Shown: positions 22,379-36,137, counted from the first letter of the stretch. The stretch is DNA of 64,000 nucleotides from Heliopora coerulea (GCA_030142905.1 JASJOG010000166.1:248001-312000), one strand, 5' to 3'. Notes: generated by a model from the letters alone, not told the origin. Program-made: numbers and translations.

Positions 22379-25300
22379 AAAAACGCTTTATCTCGTAGAG
22401 ATAAGTCGATTAGTGAAACTAACCGAGAATACAGTACTGGCTTCAGTGAGGTAGCTTAGTCGAATGTTTGAGAAGTCTCTCCAATGGTTATAAAATGGTC
22501 TTTTCGGGTCAGAGAAAAGGATAAAAGCGTTAATATATTGTTTGAAGCAGTACATCAGAAAATATGGCAATGTTTAGAATTTGAGCAAATAAGCCTTATA
22601 CGCCTAAAATCCGTTAGTATTGTTAGAATTGGTGGAAAACTAAATAGGTGTGTGAAACTTTCCCAAACCTTCTTATATGTTCTTTTCCACCGTAACATTA
22701 TAAAAATTTGAATTTCGCTTATTCGAAGAGTGGCTATGAAAATTTCTCAAACTCGTCAAAAACGCTTTACCTCGTTGAAATAAGACGATTAGGGAAATAA
22801 TAGTGAAAGAGTACTGTCTTCAATTTGGTAGCTTTGACGGATGTTTACCTAATCTCGCAAATTGTTGTAAAATGGTCTTTTCTGTTCAGAGAAGAGAATA
22901 AAAGCATTAGTTGATTGATTGGAGGAGTACTTCAAAAAATATGGCTTATTTAAAATTTGAACAATTAATCTATATAACACTTAAATCCGTCTGTATTGAA
23001 GTAGTATAAGGGTATATTTTTGGGTATATTTCACAAACATTCTAATATGTTATTTTCCACCCACACATCATAAAACAAATCGAATTTCGCTAATTCGACG
23101 AGTCGCTATGAAAATTTTTCCAAATCTTGAAAAACGCTTTATATCGTTGAGATAATTCGATTAGTGAAACTAACAGTGAAATGGTACTGCCTTCAATTGG
23201 GAAACTATGACGGATTGTTTACCTAATCTCGCAAATAGTTATAAAATGGTCTTTTCGGTGCAGAGAAGAGAATAAAAGCATTAGTTCATTGTTTGGAGGA
23301 GTACTTCAGAAAATATGGCAATGTTTAGAATTGGAACAATTAATTCTTATACCTCTTAAATCCGTTAGTAAGGGTCAAATTGGTTGAAAAGTCAATAGAT
23401 GTGTGAAACTTTCCCAAACCTTCTCATATGTTCTTTTCCACCAACACATCATAAAACAAATCGAATTTCGTCGATTCGGGGAGTAGCTTTTAAAATTTTT
23501 CAAACTCGTGAAAAACGCTTTATCTCGTAGAGATAAGTCGATTAGTGAAACTAACCGAGAATACAGTACTGGCTTCAGTGAGGTAGATTAGTCGAATGTT
23601 TGAGAAGTCTCTCCAATGGTTATAAAATGGTCTTTTCGGGTCAGAGAAAAGGATAAAAGCGTTAATATATTGTTTGAAGCAGTACATCAGAAAATATGGC
23701 AATGTTTAGAATTTGAGCAAATAAGCCTTATACGCCTAAAATCCGTTAGTATTGTTAGAATTGGTGGAAAACTAAATAGGTGTGTGAAACTTTCCCAAAC
23801 CTTCTAATATGTTCATTTCCACCGTAACATTATAAAAATTTGAATTTCGCTTATTCGAAGAGTGGCTATGAAAATTTCTCAAACTCGTCAAAAACGCTTT
23901 ACCTCGTTGAAATAAGACGATTAGGGAAATAATAGTGAAAGAGTACTGTCTTCAATTTGGTAGCTTTGACGGATGTTTACCTAATCTCGCAAATTGTTGT
24001 AAAATGGTCTTTTCGGTTCAGACAAGAGAATAAAAGCATTAGTTGATTGATTGGAGGAGTACTTCAAAAAATATGGCTTATTTAAAATTTGAACAATTAA
24101 TCTATATAACACTTAAATCCGTCTGTATTGAAGTAGTATAAGGGTATATTTTTGGGTATATTTCACAAACATTCTAATATGTTCTTTTCCACCCACACAT
24201 CATAAAACAAATCGAATTTCGCTAATTCGACGAGTCGTTATGAAAATTTATCCAAATCTTGAAAAACGCTTTATATCGTTGAGATAATTCGATTAGTGAA
24301 ACTAACAGTGAAATGGTACTGCCTTCAATTGGGAAACTATGACGGATTGTTTACCTAATCTCGCAAATAGTTATAAAATGGTCTTTTCGGTGCAGAGAAG
24401 AGAATAAAAGCATTAGTTCATTGTTTGGAGGAGTACTTCAGAAAATATGGCAATATTTAGAATTGGAACAATTAATTCTAATACCTCTTAAATCCGTTAG
24501 TATGGTTAAAATTGGTTGAAAAATCAATAGATGTGTGAAACTTTCCCAAACCTTCTCATATGTTCTTTTCTACCCACACATCATAAAACAAATCGAATTT
24601 CGTCGATTCGTGGAGTAGCTTTTAAAATTTTTCAAACTCGTGAAAAACGCTTTATCTCGTAGAGATAAGTCGATTAGTGAAACTAACCGAGAATACAGTA
24701 CTGGCTTCAGTGAGGTAGCTTAGTCGAATGTTTGAGAAGTCTCTCCAATGGTTATAAAATGGTCTTTTCGGGTCAGAGAAAAGGATAAAAGCGTTAATAT
24801 ATTGTTTGAAGCAGTACATCAGAAAATATGGCAATGTTTAGAATTTGAGCAAATAAGCCTTATACGCCTAAAATCCGTTAGTATTGTTAGAATTGGTGGA
24901 AAACTAAATAGGTGTGTGAAACTTTCCCAAACCTTCTAATATGTTCTTTTCCACCGTAACATTATAAAAATTTGAATTTCGCTTATTCGAAGAGTGGCTA
25001 TGAAAATTTCTCAAACTCGTCAAAAACGCTTTACCTCGTTGAAATAAGACGATTAGGGAAATAATAGTGAAAGAGTACTGTCTTCAATTTGGTAGCTTTG
25101 ACGGATGTTTACCTAATCTCGCAAATTGTTGTAAAATGGTCTTTTCGGTTCAGAGAAGAGAATAAAAGCATTAGTTGAATGATTGGAGGAGTACTTCAAA
25201 AAATATGGCTTATTTAAAATTTGAACAATTAATCTATATAACACTTAAATCCGTCTGTATTGAAGTAGTATAAGGGTATATTTTTGGGTATATTTCACAA

Positions 25301-25774
25301 ACATTCTAATATGTTCTTTTCCACCCACACATCATAAAACAAATCGAATTTCGCTAATTCGATGAGACGCTATGAAAATTTTCCCAAATCTTGAAAAACG
25401 CTTTATATCGTTGAGATAATTCGATTAGTGAAACTAACAGTGAAATGGTACTGCCTTCAATTAGTAAACTATGACGGATTGTTTACCTAATCTCGCAAAT
25501 AGTTATAAAATGGTCTTTTCGGTGCAGAGAAGAGAATAAAAGCATTAGTTGATTGATTGGAGGAGTACTTCAGAAAATATGGCAATGTTTAGAATTGGAA
25601 CAATTAATCCTTATACGACTTAAATCCGTTAGTATGGTTAAAATTGGTTGAAAAGTCAATAGGTGTTTGAAACTTTCCCAAACCTTCTCATATGTTCTTT
25701 TCCACCCACACATCATAAAACAAATCGAAATTCGTCGATTCGGGGAGTAGCTTTTAAAATTTCTCAAACTCGTG
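22379..25774 (+). repeat. Three consecutive trimer HOR units (second run)
   Basis: Units start at 22379, 23511 and 24643 and are 1132 bp each. They share with one another variants not seen in the first run, such as aaatccgtctgtattgaagt in B. The C of the last unit (from 25394) is a standard C at its 5' end but takes the cluster-type 3' half (cgaaattcgtcgattcgg), and A' follows. Confidence 0.91.
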
Positions 25775-26534
25775 AAAAACGCTTTATCTCGTTGAGATAA
25801 GTCGATTAGTGAAACTAACCGAGAATACAGTAATGGCTTCATTGAGGTAGCTTAGTCGAATGTTTGAAATGTCTATCGAATGGTTATAAAATGTTCTTCT
25901 CGGTTCAGAGAAGAGAATAAAAGCGTTAATATATTGTTTGAAGCAGTACATTAGAAAATATGGCATTGTTTAGAATTTGAGCAAATAAGCCTTATACGCC
26001 TAAAATCCGTAATTATGGTTAGAATTGGTGGAAAACTAAATAGGTTTGTGCAACTTTCCCAAACCTTCTCTTATGTTCTTTACCACCCACACATCATAAA
26101 ACAAATCGAATTTCGTCGATCGGGGAGTAGCTTTTAAAATTTCTCAAACTCGTGAAAAACGCTTTATCTCGTTGAGATAAGTTGATTAATGAAACTAACC
26201 GAGAAGACAGTACTGGCTTCAGTGAGGTAGCTTAGTCGAATGTTTGAGAAGTCTCGCCAACGGTTATAAAATAGTCTTCTCGGGTCAGAGAAGAGAATAA
26301 AAGCGTTAATATATTGTTTGAAGCTGTACATCAGAAAATATGGCATTATTTAGAATTTGAGCGAATAAGCCTTATACGGGTAAAATCCGTTAGTATGGTT
26401 AGAATTGGTGGAAAACTAAATAGGTGTGTGAAACTTTCCCAAAACTTCTAATATGTTCTTTTCCACCGTAACATCTTAAAAAATTCGAATTTCGCTTAAT
26501 CGACGAGTAGCTGTGAAAATTTCTCAAACTCGTC
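25775..26534 (+). repeat. A-type cluster, two monomers A' and A''
   Basis: Monomers start at 25775 and 26155. There is no A''': the hybrid B/C monomer begins at 26535. The corresponding cluster at 49719 has three A monomers before the same hybrid, so the two differ by the gain or loss of one A monomer. Confidence 0.83.
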
Positions 26535-28053
26535 AAAAACGCTTTATCTCGTACAAATAAGACGATTAGTGAAACTAATAGTGAAAGAGTACTGCCTTCA
26601 ATTTGGTAGCTTTGTCGGATGTTTACCTAATCTCTCAAATTGTTGTAAAATGGTCTTTTCGGTTCAGAGAAGAGAATAAAAGCATTAGTTGATTGGTTGG
26701 AGGAGTACTTCAGAAAATATGGCAATGTTTAGAATTTGAACAATTAATCCTTATACCACTTAAATCCGTTAGTATTGTTAGAATTGGTGGAAAACTAAAT
26801 AGGTGTTTGAAACTTTCCCAAAACCTTCTCATATGTTCTTTTTCACCCACACATCATAAAACAAATCGAATTTCGTCGATTCGGGGAGTAGCTTTTAAAA
26901 TTTCTCAAACTCGTGAAAAACGCTTTATCTCGTAGAGATAAGTCGATTAGTGAAACTAACCGAGAAGACAGTACTGGCTTCAGTGAGGTAGCTTAGTCGA
27001 ATGTTTCAAATGTCTATCGAATGTTTATAAAATGGTCTTCTCGGGTCAGAGAAGAGAATAAAAGCGTTAATATATTGTTTTAAGCAGTACATCAGAAAAT
27101 ATGGCATTGCTTAGAATTTGAGCAAATAAGCCTTATACGCCTAAAATCCGTAAGTATGGTTAGAATTGGTGGAAAACTAAATAGGTGTGTGCAACTTTCC
27201 CAAACCTTCTCATATGTTCTTTTCTACCTACACATCATAAAATAAATCGAATTTCGTCGATTCGGGGAGTAGCTTTTAAAATTTCTCAAACTCGTGAAAA
27301 ACGCTTTATCTCGTTGAGATAAGTCGATTAGTGAAACTAATCAAGAAGACAGTACTGGCTTCAGTAAGGTAGCTTAGTCGAATGTTTGAGAAGTCTCGCC
27401 AACGGTTATAAAATAGTCTTCTCGGGTCAGAGAAGAGAATAAAAGCGTTAATATATTGTTTGAAGCAGTACATCAGAAAATATGGCATTATTTAGAATTT
27501 GAGCGAATAAGCCTTATACAGGTAAAAAACGTTAGTATGGTTAGAATTGGTAGAACACTAAATAGGTGTGTGAAACTTTCCCAAAACTTCTAATATGTTC
27601 TTTTCCACCGTAATATCATAAAAAATTCGAATTTAACTTAATCGACGAGTAGCTGTGAAAATTTCTCAAACTCGTCAAAAACGCTTTATCTCGTACAAAT
27701 AAGACGATTAGTGAAACTAATAGTGAAAAATTACTGTTTCAATTTGGTAGCTTTGTCGGATGTTTACCTAATCTCTCAAATTGTTGTAAAATGGTCTTTT
27801 CGGTTCAGAGAAGAGAATAAAAGCATTAGTTGATTGATTGGAGGAGTACTTCAGAAAATATGGCAATGTTTAGAATTTGAACAATTAATCCTTACACCAC
27901 TTAAATCCGTTAGTATGGTTAAAATTGGTTGAAATGTCAATAGGTGTTTGAAACTTTCCCAAACCTTCTAATATGTTCTTTTCCACCGTAACATTATAAA
28001 AATTTGAATTTCGCTTATTCGAAGAGTGGCTATGAAAATTTCTCAAACTCGTC
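26535..28053 (+). repeat. Hybrid B/C, two A monomers, hybrid B
   Basis: Monomers start at 26535 (hybrid), 26916, 27297 (A-type) and 27677 (B 5' half, marked by aaattactgtttcaatttgg). This four-monomer string recurs at 50859-52377 at an offset of 24324, including the rare taaaaaacgttagtatgg and cgaatttaacttaatcgacg. The two versions then part company. Confidence 0.82.
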
Positions 28054-28806
28054 AAAAACGCTTTACCTCGTTGAAATAAGACGATTAGGGAAATAATAGT
28101 GAAAGAGTACTGTCTTCAATTTGGTAGCTTTGACGGATGTTTACCTAATCTCGCAAATTGTTGTAAAATGGTCTTTTCGGTTCAGAGAAGAGAATAAAAG
28201 CATTAGTTGATTGATTGGAGGAGTACTTCAAAAAATATGGCTTATTTAAAATTTGAACAATTAATCTATATAACACTTAAATCCGTCTGTATTGAAGTAG
28301 TATAAGGGTATATTTTTGGGTATATTTCACAAACATTCTAATATGTTCTTTTCCACCCACACATCATAAAACAAATCGAATTTCGCTAATTCGACGAGTC
28401 GCTATGAAAATTTTTCCAAATCTTGAAAAACGCTTTATATCGTTGAGATAATTCGATTAGTGAAACTAACAGTGAAATGGTACTGCCTTCAATTGGGAAA
28501 CTATGACGGATTGTTTACCTAATCTCGCAAATAGTTATAAAATGGTCTTTTCGGTTCAGAGAAGAGAATAAAAGCATTAGTTCATTGTTTGGAGGAGTAC
28601 TTCAGAAAATATGGCAATGTTTAGAATTGGAACAATTAATCCTTATACAACTTAAATCCGTTAGTATGGTTAAAATTGGTTGAAAAGTCAATAGGTGTTT
28701 AAAACTTTCCCAAACCTTCTCATATGTTCTTTTCCACCAACACATCATAAAACAAATCGAATTTCGTCGATTCGGGAAATAGCTTTTAAAATTTCTCAAA
28801 CTCGTG
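28054..28806 (+). repeat. Partial HOR unit, B and C only (second)
   Basis: A standard trimer B (28054-28425) and C (28426-28806) lead into the next pair of complete units. The preceding monomer supplies a trimer-type A 3' half (gtaacattataaaaatttg), so the exchange point lies inside that monomer. Confidence 0.82.
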
Positions 28807-31069
28807 AAAAACGCTTTATCTCGTAGAGATAAGTCGATTAGTGAAACTAACCGAGAAGACAGTACTGGCTTCAGTGAGGTAGCTTAGTCGAATGCTTGAG
28901 AAGTCTCTCCAATGGTTATAAAATGGTCTTCTCGGTTCAGAGAAGAGAATAAAAGCGTTAATATATTGTTTGAAGCAGTACATCAGAAAATATGGCAATG
29001 TTTAGAATTTGAGCAAATAAGCCTTATACGCCTAAAATCCGTTAGTATTGTTAGAATTGGTGGAAAACTAAATAGGTGTGTGAAACTTTCCCAAACCTTC
29101 TAATATGTTCTTTTCCACCGTAACATTATAAAAATTTGAATTTCGCTTATTCGAAGAGTGGCTATGAAAATTTCTCAAACTCGTCAAAAACGCTTTACCT
29201 CGTTGAAATAAGACGATTAGGGAAATAATAGTGAAAGAGTACTGTCTTCAATTTGGTAGTTTTGACGGATGTTTACCTAATCTCGCAAATTGTTGTAAAA
29301 TGGTCTTTTCGGTTGAGAGAAGAGAATAAAAGCATTAGTTGATTGATTGGAGGAGTACTTCAAAAAATATGGCTTATTTAAAATTTGAACAATTAATCTA
29401 TATAACACTTAAATCCGTCTGTATTGAAGTAGTATAAGGGTATATTTTTGGGTATATTTCACAAACATTCTAATATGTTCTTTTCCACCCATACATCATA
29501 AAACAAATCGAATTTCGCTAATTCGACGAGTCGCTATGAAAATTTTCCCAAATCTTGAAAAACGCTTTATATCGTTGAGATAATTCGATTAGTGAAACTA
29601 ACAGTGAAATGGTACTGCCTTCAATTGGGAAACTATGACGGATTGTTTACCTAATCTCGCAAATAGTTATAAAATGGTCTTTTCGGTGCAGAGAAGAGAA
29701 TAAAAGCATTAGTTCATTGTTTGGAGGAGTACTTCAGAAAATATGGCAATGTTTAGAATTGGAACAATTAATCCTTATACAACTTAAATCTGTTAGTATG
29801 GTTAAAATTGGTTGAAAAGTCAATAGGTGTTTGAAACTTTCCCAAACCTTCTCATATGTTCTTTTCCACCAACACATCATTAAACAAATCGAATTTCGTC
29901 GATTCGGTAAATAGCTTTTAAAATTTCTCAAACTCGTGAAAAACGCTTTATCTCGTAGAGATAAGTCGATTAGTGAAACTAACCGAGAAGACAGTACTGG
30001 CTTCAGTGAGGTAGCTTAGTCGAATGCTTGAGAAGTCTCTCCAATGGTTATAAAATGGTCTTCTCGGTTCAGAGAAGAGAATAAAAGCGTTAATATATTG
30101 TTTGAAGCAGTACATCAGAAAATATGGCAATGTTTAGAATTTGAGCAAATAAGCCTTATACGCCTAAAATCCGTTAGTATTGTTAGAATTGGTGGAAAAC
30201 TAAATAGGTGTGTGAAACTTTCCCAAACCTTCTAATATGTTCTTTTCCACCGTAACATTATAAAAATTTGAATTTCGCTTATTCGAAGAGTGGCTATGAA
30301 AATTTCTCAAACTCGTCAAAAACGCTTTACCTCGTTGAAATAAGACGATTAGGGAAATAATAGTGAAAGAGTACTGTCTTCAATTTGGTAGCTTTGACGG
30401 ATGTTTACCTAATCTCGCAAATTGTTGTAAAATGGTCTTTTCGGTTCAGAGAAGAGAATAAAAGCATTAGTTGAATGATTGGAGGAGTACTTCAAAAAAT
30501 ATGGCTTATTTAAAATTTGAACAATTAATCTATATAACACTTAAATCCGTTTATATTGAAGTGGTATAAGGGTATATTTTTGGGTATATTTCACAAACCT
30601 TCTAATATGTTCTTTTCCTCCCACACATCATAAAAAATTCGAATTTCGCTAATTCGACGAGTCGCTGTGAAAATTTTTCAAAATCTTGAAAAACGCTTTA
30701 TCTCGTTGAAGTAAGTCGATTAGTGAAACTAACAGTGAAATATTACTGCCTTCAATTGGGAAACTTTGTCGGATTGTTCACCTAATCTCGCAAATAGTTA
30801 TAAAATGGTCTTTTCGGTGCAGAGAAGAGAATAAAAGCATTAGTTGATTGATTGGAGGAGTACTTCAGAAAATATGGCAATGTTTAGAATTGGAACAATT
30901 AATCCTTATACAACTTAAATCCGTTAGTATGGTTAAAATTGGTTGAAAAGTCAATAGGTGTTTGAAACTTTCCCAAACCTTCTCATATGTTCTTTTCCAC
31001 CCACACATCATAAAACAAATCGAAATTCGTCGATTCGGGGAGTAGCTTTTAAAATTTCTCAAACTCGTG
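28807..31069 (+). repeat. Two consecutive trimer HOR units (third run)
   Basis: Units start at 28807 and 29939 (1132 and 1131 bp). In this run the A monomer has cttctcggttcagagaagag instead of cttttcgggtcagagaaaag, which restores the perfect D3 pairing. The C monomer has ccttatacaacttaaatc. The last C is of the C' kind (from 30689). Confidence 0.9.
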
Positions 31070-31449
31070 AAAAACGCTTTATCTCGTTGAGATAAGTCGA
31101 TTAGTGAAACTAACCGAGAATACAGTAATGGCTTCATTGAGGTAGCTTAGTCGAATGTTTGAAATGTCTATCGAATGGTTATAAAATGTTCTTCTCGGTT
31201 CAGAGAAGAGAATAAAAGCGTTAATATATAGTTTGAAGCAGTACATTAGAAAATATGGCATTGTTTAGAATTTGAGCAAATAAGCCTTATACGCCTAAAA
31301 TCCGTAATTATGGTTAGAATTGGTGGAAAACTAAATAGGTTTGTGCAACTTTCCCAAACCTTCTCTTATGTTCTTTTCCACCCACACATCATAAAACAAA
31401 TCGAATTTCGTCGATCGGGGAGTAGCTTTTAAAATTTCTCAAACTCGTG
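31070..31449 (+). repeat. A' monomer ending the first HOR domain
   Basis: It carries the usual A' marks (taatggcttcattgagg, gaaatgtctatcg). The following A-type monomer at 31450 is the first monomer shared with block beta. The HOR domain that began at 14441 ends here. Confidence 0.8.
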
Positions 31450-32843
31450 AAAAACGCTTTATCTCGTTGAGATAAGTCGATTAATGAAACTAACCGAGAA
31501 GACAGTACTGGCTTCAGTAAGGTAGCTTAGTCGAATGTTTGAGAAGTCTCTCCAACGTTTATAAAATAGTCTTCTCGGGTCAGAGAAGAGAATAAAAGCG
31601 TTAATATATTGTTTGAAGCAGTACATCAGAAAATATGGCATTGTTTAGAATTTGAGCAAATAAGCCTTATACGGATAAAATCCGTTAGTATGGTTAGAAT
31701 TGGTGGAAAACTAAATAGGTGTGTGAAACTTTCCCAAACCTTCTAATATGTTCTTTTCCACCCACACATCATAAAAATTTCGAATTTCGCTAATTCGACG
31801 AGTCGCTGTGAAAATATTTCTAACTCGTCAAAAACGCTTTATCTCGTTGAAATAAGACGATTAGTGAAACTAATAGTGAAAGAGTACTGTCTTCAATTTG
31901 GTAGCTTTGACGGATGTTTACCTAATCTCGCAAATAGTTATAAAATGGTCTTTTTGGTTCAGAGAAGAGAATAAAAGAATTAGTTGATTGATTGGAGGAG
32001 TACTTCAGAAAATATGGCAATGTTTAGAATTGGAACAATTAATCCTAATACCTCTTAAATCCGTTTGTATGGTTAAAATTGGTTGAAATGTCAATAGATG
32101 TGTGAAACTTTCCCAAACCTTCTCATATGTTCTTTTCCACCCACACATCATAAAACAAATCGAATTTCGTCGATTCGGGGAGTAGCTTTTAAAATTTCTC
32201 AAACTCGTGAAAAACGCTTTATCTCGTAGAGATAAGTCGATTAGTGAAACTAACCGAGAAGACAGTACTGGCTTCAGTGAGGAAGCTTAGTCGAATGCTT
32301 GAGAAATCTCTCCAATGGTTATAAAATGGTCTTCTCGGGTCAGAGAAGAGAATAAAAGCGTTAATATATTGTTTGAAGCAGTACATCAGAAAATATGGCA
32401 ATGTTTAGAATTTGAACAATTAAGCCTTATACGCCTTAAATCCGGTTGTATGGTAAGAATAAGTTGAAAACTAAATAGGTTAGTGAAACTTTCCCAAAAC
32501 TTCTCATAAGTTTTTATCCACCGTAACATCATTAAACAAATTGAATCTCTTCGATTCGACGAACACCTATGAAAATTTCTCAAAATCTTCAAAATCGCTT
32601 TATCTCGTTGAAATAAGGCGATTAGTGAAACTAATAGTGAAAGAGTACTGTCTTCAATTTGGTAGCTTTGACGGATGTTTACCTAATCTCGCAAATTGTT
32701 GTAAAATGGTCTTTTCGGTTCAGAGAAGAGAATAAAAGCATTAGTTGATTGATTGGAGGAGTACTTCAAAAAATATGGCTTATTTAAAATTTGAACAATT
32801 AATCTATATAACACTAAAATCCGTTTGTATTGAAGTGGTATAA

Positions 32844-32877
32844 GGGTATATTTTTGGGTATATTTTTGGGTATATTT
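32844..32877 (+). repeat. Extra 12 bp slip repeat gggtatattttt
   Basis: Most B monomers contain gggtatattttt followed by gggtatatttc. Here, and in the block beta twin from 56550, the 12-mer occurs twice before the final partial copy. It looks like replication slippage. The insert-bearing monomer at 54.5 kb lacks the extra unit. Confidence 0.8.
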
Positions 32878-33035
32878 CACAAAAATTCTAATTTGTTCTT
32901 TTCCACACACACATCATAAAACAAATCGAATTTCGCTAATTCGACGAGTCGCTGTGAAAATTTTTCAAAATCTTGAAAAACGCTTTATCTCGTTGAGATA
33001 AGTCGATTAGTGAAACTAACAGTGAAATAGTACTG

Positions 33036-33161
33036 TTATAAATTTAAAAAACACGAGAATACTTTTCAAAGACATGTTTCGGCAAGACTTATGCCATCTT
33101 CAGTTTACAAGATGATGTTTGCAAGGCTTTAAATAAGAATTATAGTATGAATAAATTAACT
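33036..33161 (-). mobile_element. 126 bp non-satellite insert, copy 1
   Basis: The C-type monomer breaks after gtgaaatagtactg and resumes with aattgggaaactttctcgg. Five satellite bases (ccttc) are missing, and no target-site duplication is evident. The inserted text has none of the satellite's motifs. On the minus strand it contains a hammerhead-ribozyme-like core. Such cores are known from Penelope-like retroelements and retrozymes of many animals and plants, so a degenerate terminal fragment of such an element is the best guess. It has no open frame of interest and no terminal inverted repeats. The strand given is that of the ribozyme-like motif. Confidence 0.6.
33071..33103 (-). ncRNA. Hammerhead ribozyme-like core
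   Basis: Read on the minus strand, the 33 bases start CTGAAGA and end GAAACATGTC. They hold the invariant blocks CUGANGA, GAAA and UH (here GUC). Stem II can form GGC/GCC with one unpaired U after CUGAAGA. Stem III is only A-U plus C-G around a two-base loop. Outside the core, UAAA before and UUUG after can pair as stem I, followed by an internal loop and CUU/AAG. Very short stem III is known for Penelope-type hammerheads, which may act as dimers. Activity is unproven. Confidence 0.5.
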
Positions 33162-36137
33162 AATTGGGAAACTTTCTCGGATTGTTTACCTAATCTCGCA
33201 AATAGTTATAAAATGGTCTTTTTGGTTCAGAGAAGAGAATAAAAGCATCAGTTCATCGTTTGGAGGAGTACTCCAGAAAATATGGCAATGTTTAGAATTG
33301 GAACAATTAATCCTTATACCACTTAAATCCGTTTGTATGGTTAAAATTGGTGGAAAAGTGAATAGGTGTTTAAAACTTTCCCAAACCTTCTCATATGTTC
33401 TTTTCCACCCACACATCATAAAACAAATCGAATTTCGTCGATTCGGGGAGTAGCTTTTAAAATTTCTCAAACTCGTGAAAAACGCTTTATCTCGTTGAGA
33501 TAAGTCGATTAGTGAAACTAACCGAGAAGACAGTACTGGCTTCAGTGAGGTAGCTTAGTCGAAAGTTTGAAATGTCTATCGAATGGTTATAAAATGGTCT
33601 TTTCGGGTCAGAGAAGAGAATAAAATCGTTAATATATTGTTTGAAGCAGTACATCAAAAAATATGACATTATTTAGAATTTGAGTTAATAAGCATTATAC
33701 GGATAAAATCCGTTAGTATGGTTAGAATTGGTGGAAAACTAAATAGGTGTGTGAAACTTTCCCAAACCTTCTAATATGTTCTTTTCCACCGTAACATCAT
33801 AAAAAATTCGAATTTCGCTAATTCGACGAGTAGCTGTGAAAATATTTCTAACTCGTCAAAAACGTTTAATCTTGTTGAAATAAGACTATTAGTGAAACTA
33901 ACAGTGAAAGGGTACTGCCTTCAATTGATTAATTTTGTCGGATTGTTTACCTAATCTCGACAAAATTTATAAAAATGGACTTTTCGGTTCAGAGAAGAGA
34001 ATAAAAGCATTAGTTGATTGATTGGAGGAGTACTTCAAAAAATATGGCTTATTTAAAATTAAACAATTAATCTATATAACACTTAAATCCGTTTGTATTG
34101 AAGCAGTATAAGGGTATATTTTTGGGTATATTTCACAAACCTTCTAATATGTTCTTTTCACCCACACATCATAAAACAAATCGAAATTCGCTAATTCGAC
34201 GAGTAGCTATGAAAATTTTTCCAAATCTTGAAAAACGCTTTATCTCGTTGAGATAAGTCGATTAGTGAAACTAACAGTGAAAGGGTACTGCTTTCACTTG
34301 GGAAATTTTGTCGGATTGTTTACCTAATCTCGCAAATAGTTATAAAATGGTCTTTTCGGTTCAGAGAAGAGAATAAAAGCATTAGTTGATTGATTGGAGG
34401 AGTACTTCAGAAAATATGGCAATGTTTAGAATTGGAACAATTAATCCTTATACCTCTTAAATCCGTTTGTATGGTTAAAATTGGTTGAAAAGTCAATAGA
34501 TGTGTGAAACTTTCCCAAACCTTCTCATATGTTCTTTTCCACCCACACATCATAAAACAAATCGAATTTCGTCGATTCGGGGAGTGGCTTTTAAAATTTC
34601 TCAAACTCGTGAAAAACGCTTTATCTCGTAGAGATAAGTCGATTAGTGAAACTAACCGAGAAGACAGTACTGGCTTCAGTGAGGTAGCTTAGTCGAATGT
34701 TTGAGAAGTCTCTCCAATGGTTATAAAATGGTCTTCTCGGGTCAGAGAAAAGAATAAAAGCGTTAATATATTGTTTGAAACAGTACATCAGAAGATATGG
34801 CAATGTTTAGAATTTGAACAATTAAGCCTTATACGCCTTAAATCCTTTTGTATGGTAAGAATAGGTTGAAAACTAAATAGGTGTGTGAAACATTCCCAAA
34901 ACTTCTCATAAGTTTTTATCCACCGTAACATCATTAAACAAATTGAATCTCTTCGATTCGACGAGCAGCTATGAAAATTTCTCAAAATCTTCAAAATCGC
35001 TTTATCTCTTTGAAATAAGACGATTAGTGAAACTAATAGTGAAAGAGTACTGTCTTCAATTTGGTAGCTTTGACGGATGTTTACCTAATCTCGCAAATTG
35101 TTGTAAAATGGTCTTTTCGGTTCAGAGAAGAGAATAAAAGCATTAGTTGATTGATTGGAGGAGTACTTCAAAAAATATGGCTTATTTAAAATTTGAACAA
35201 TTAATCTATATAACAATTAAATCCGTTTATATTGAATTGGTATAAGGGTATATTTTTGGGTATATTTCACAAACCTTCTAATATGTTCTTTTCAACCCAC
35301 ACATCATAAAACAAATCGAATTTCGTCGATTCGGGGAGTAGCTTTTAAAATTTCTCAAACTCGTGAGAAACGCTTTATCTCGTTGAGATAAGTCGATTAT
35401 TGAAACTAACCGAGAAGACAGAACTGGCTTCAGTAAGGTAGCTTAGTCGAATGCTTGAGAAGTGTCTCTAATGGTTATAAAATGGTCTCCTCGGGTCAGA
35501 GAAGAGAATAAAAGCGTTAATATTCTGTTTGAAGCAGTACATCAGAAAATATGGCATTGTTTACAATTTGAGCAAATAAGCCTTATACGCCAAAAATCCG
35601 TTAGTATGTTTAGAATTGTTGGAAAACTAAATAGTGTGGGAAACTTTCCCAAACCTTCTAATATGTTCTTTTCCACCGTAACATCATAAAAAATTCGAAT
35701 TTCGCTTATTCGAAGAGTAGCTGTGAAAATTTCTCAAAATCGTCAAAATCGCTTTATCTCGTTGAAATAAGACGATTAGTGAAACTAATAGTGAAAGAGT
35801 ACTGTCTTCAATTTGGCAGCTTTGATGGATGTTTACCTAATCTCGCAAATTGTTGTAAAATGGTCTTTTCGGTTCAGAGAAGAGACTAAAAGCATTAGTT
35901 GATTGATTGGAGGAGTACTTCAAAAAATATGGCTTATTTGAAATTTGAACAATTAATCTATATAACACTTAAATCCGTTTATATTGAAGTGCTATAAGGG
36001 TATATTTTTGAGTATATTTCACAAACCTTCTAATATGTTCTTTTCCACCCACACATAAAAAATTCGAATTTCGCTAATTCGACGAGTCGCTGTAAATTAT
36101 TTCTAACTCGTCAAAAACGCTTTATCTCGTGAAATGA

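Noticed and set aside
32844..32877. gggtatattttt repeat as a promoter or origin element
   Set aside because: It is a common part of B monomers with one slipped extra copy. Nothing around it suggests transcription start or origin function.
33036..33161. Complete transposon with terminal inverted repeats or target-site duplication
   Set aside because: No inverted termini and no flanking duplication are visible, and it has no coding capacity. Only a short fragment of unknown parent is present.
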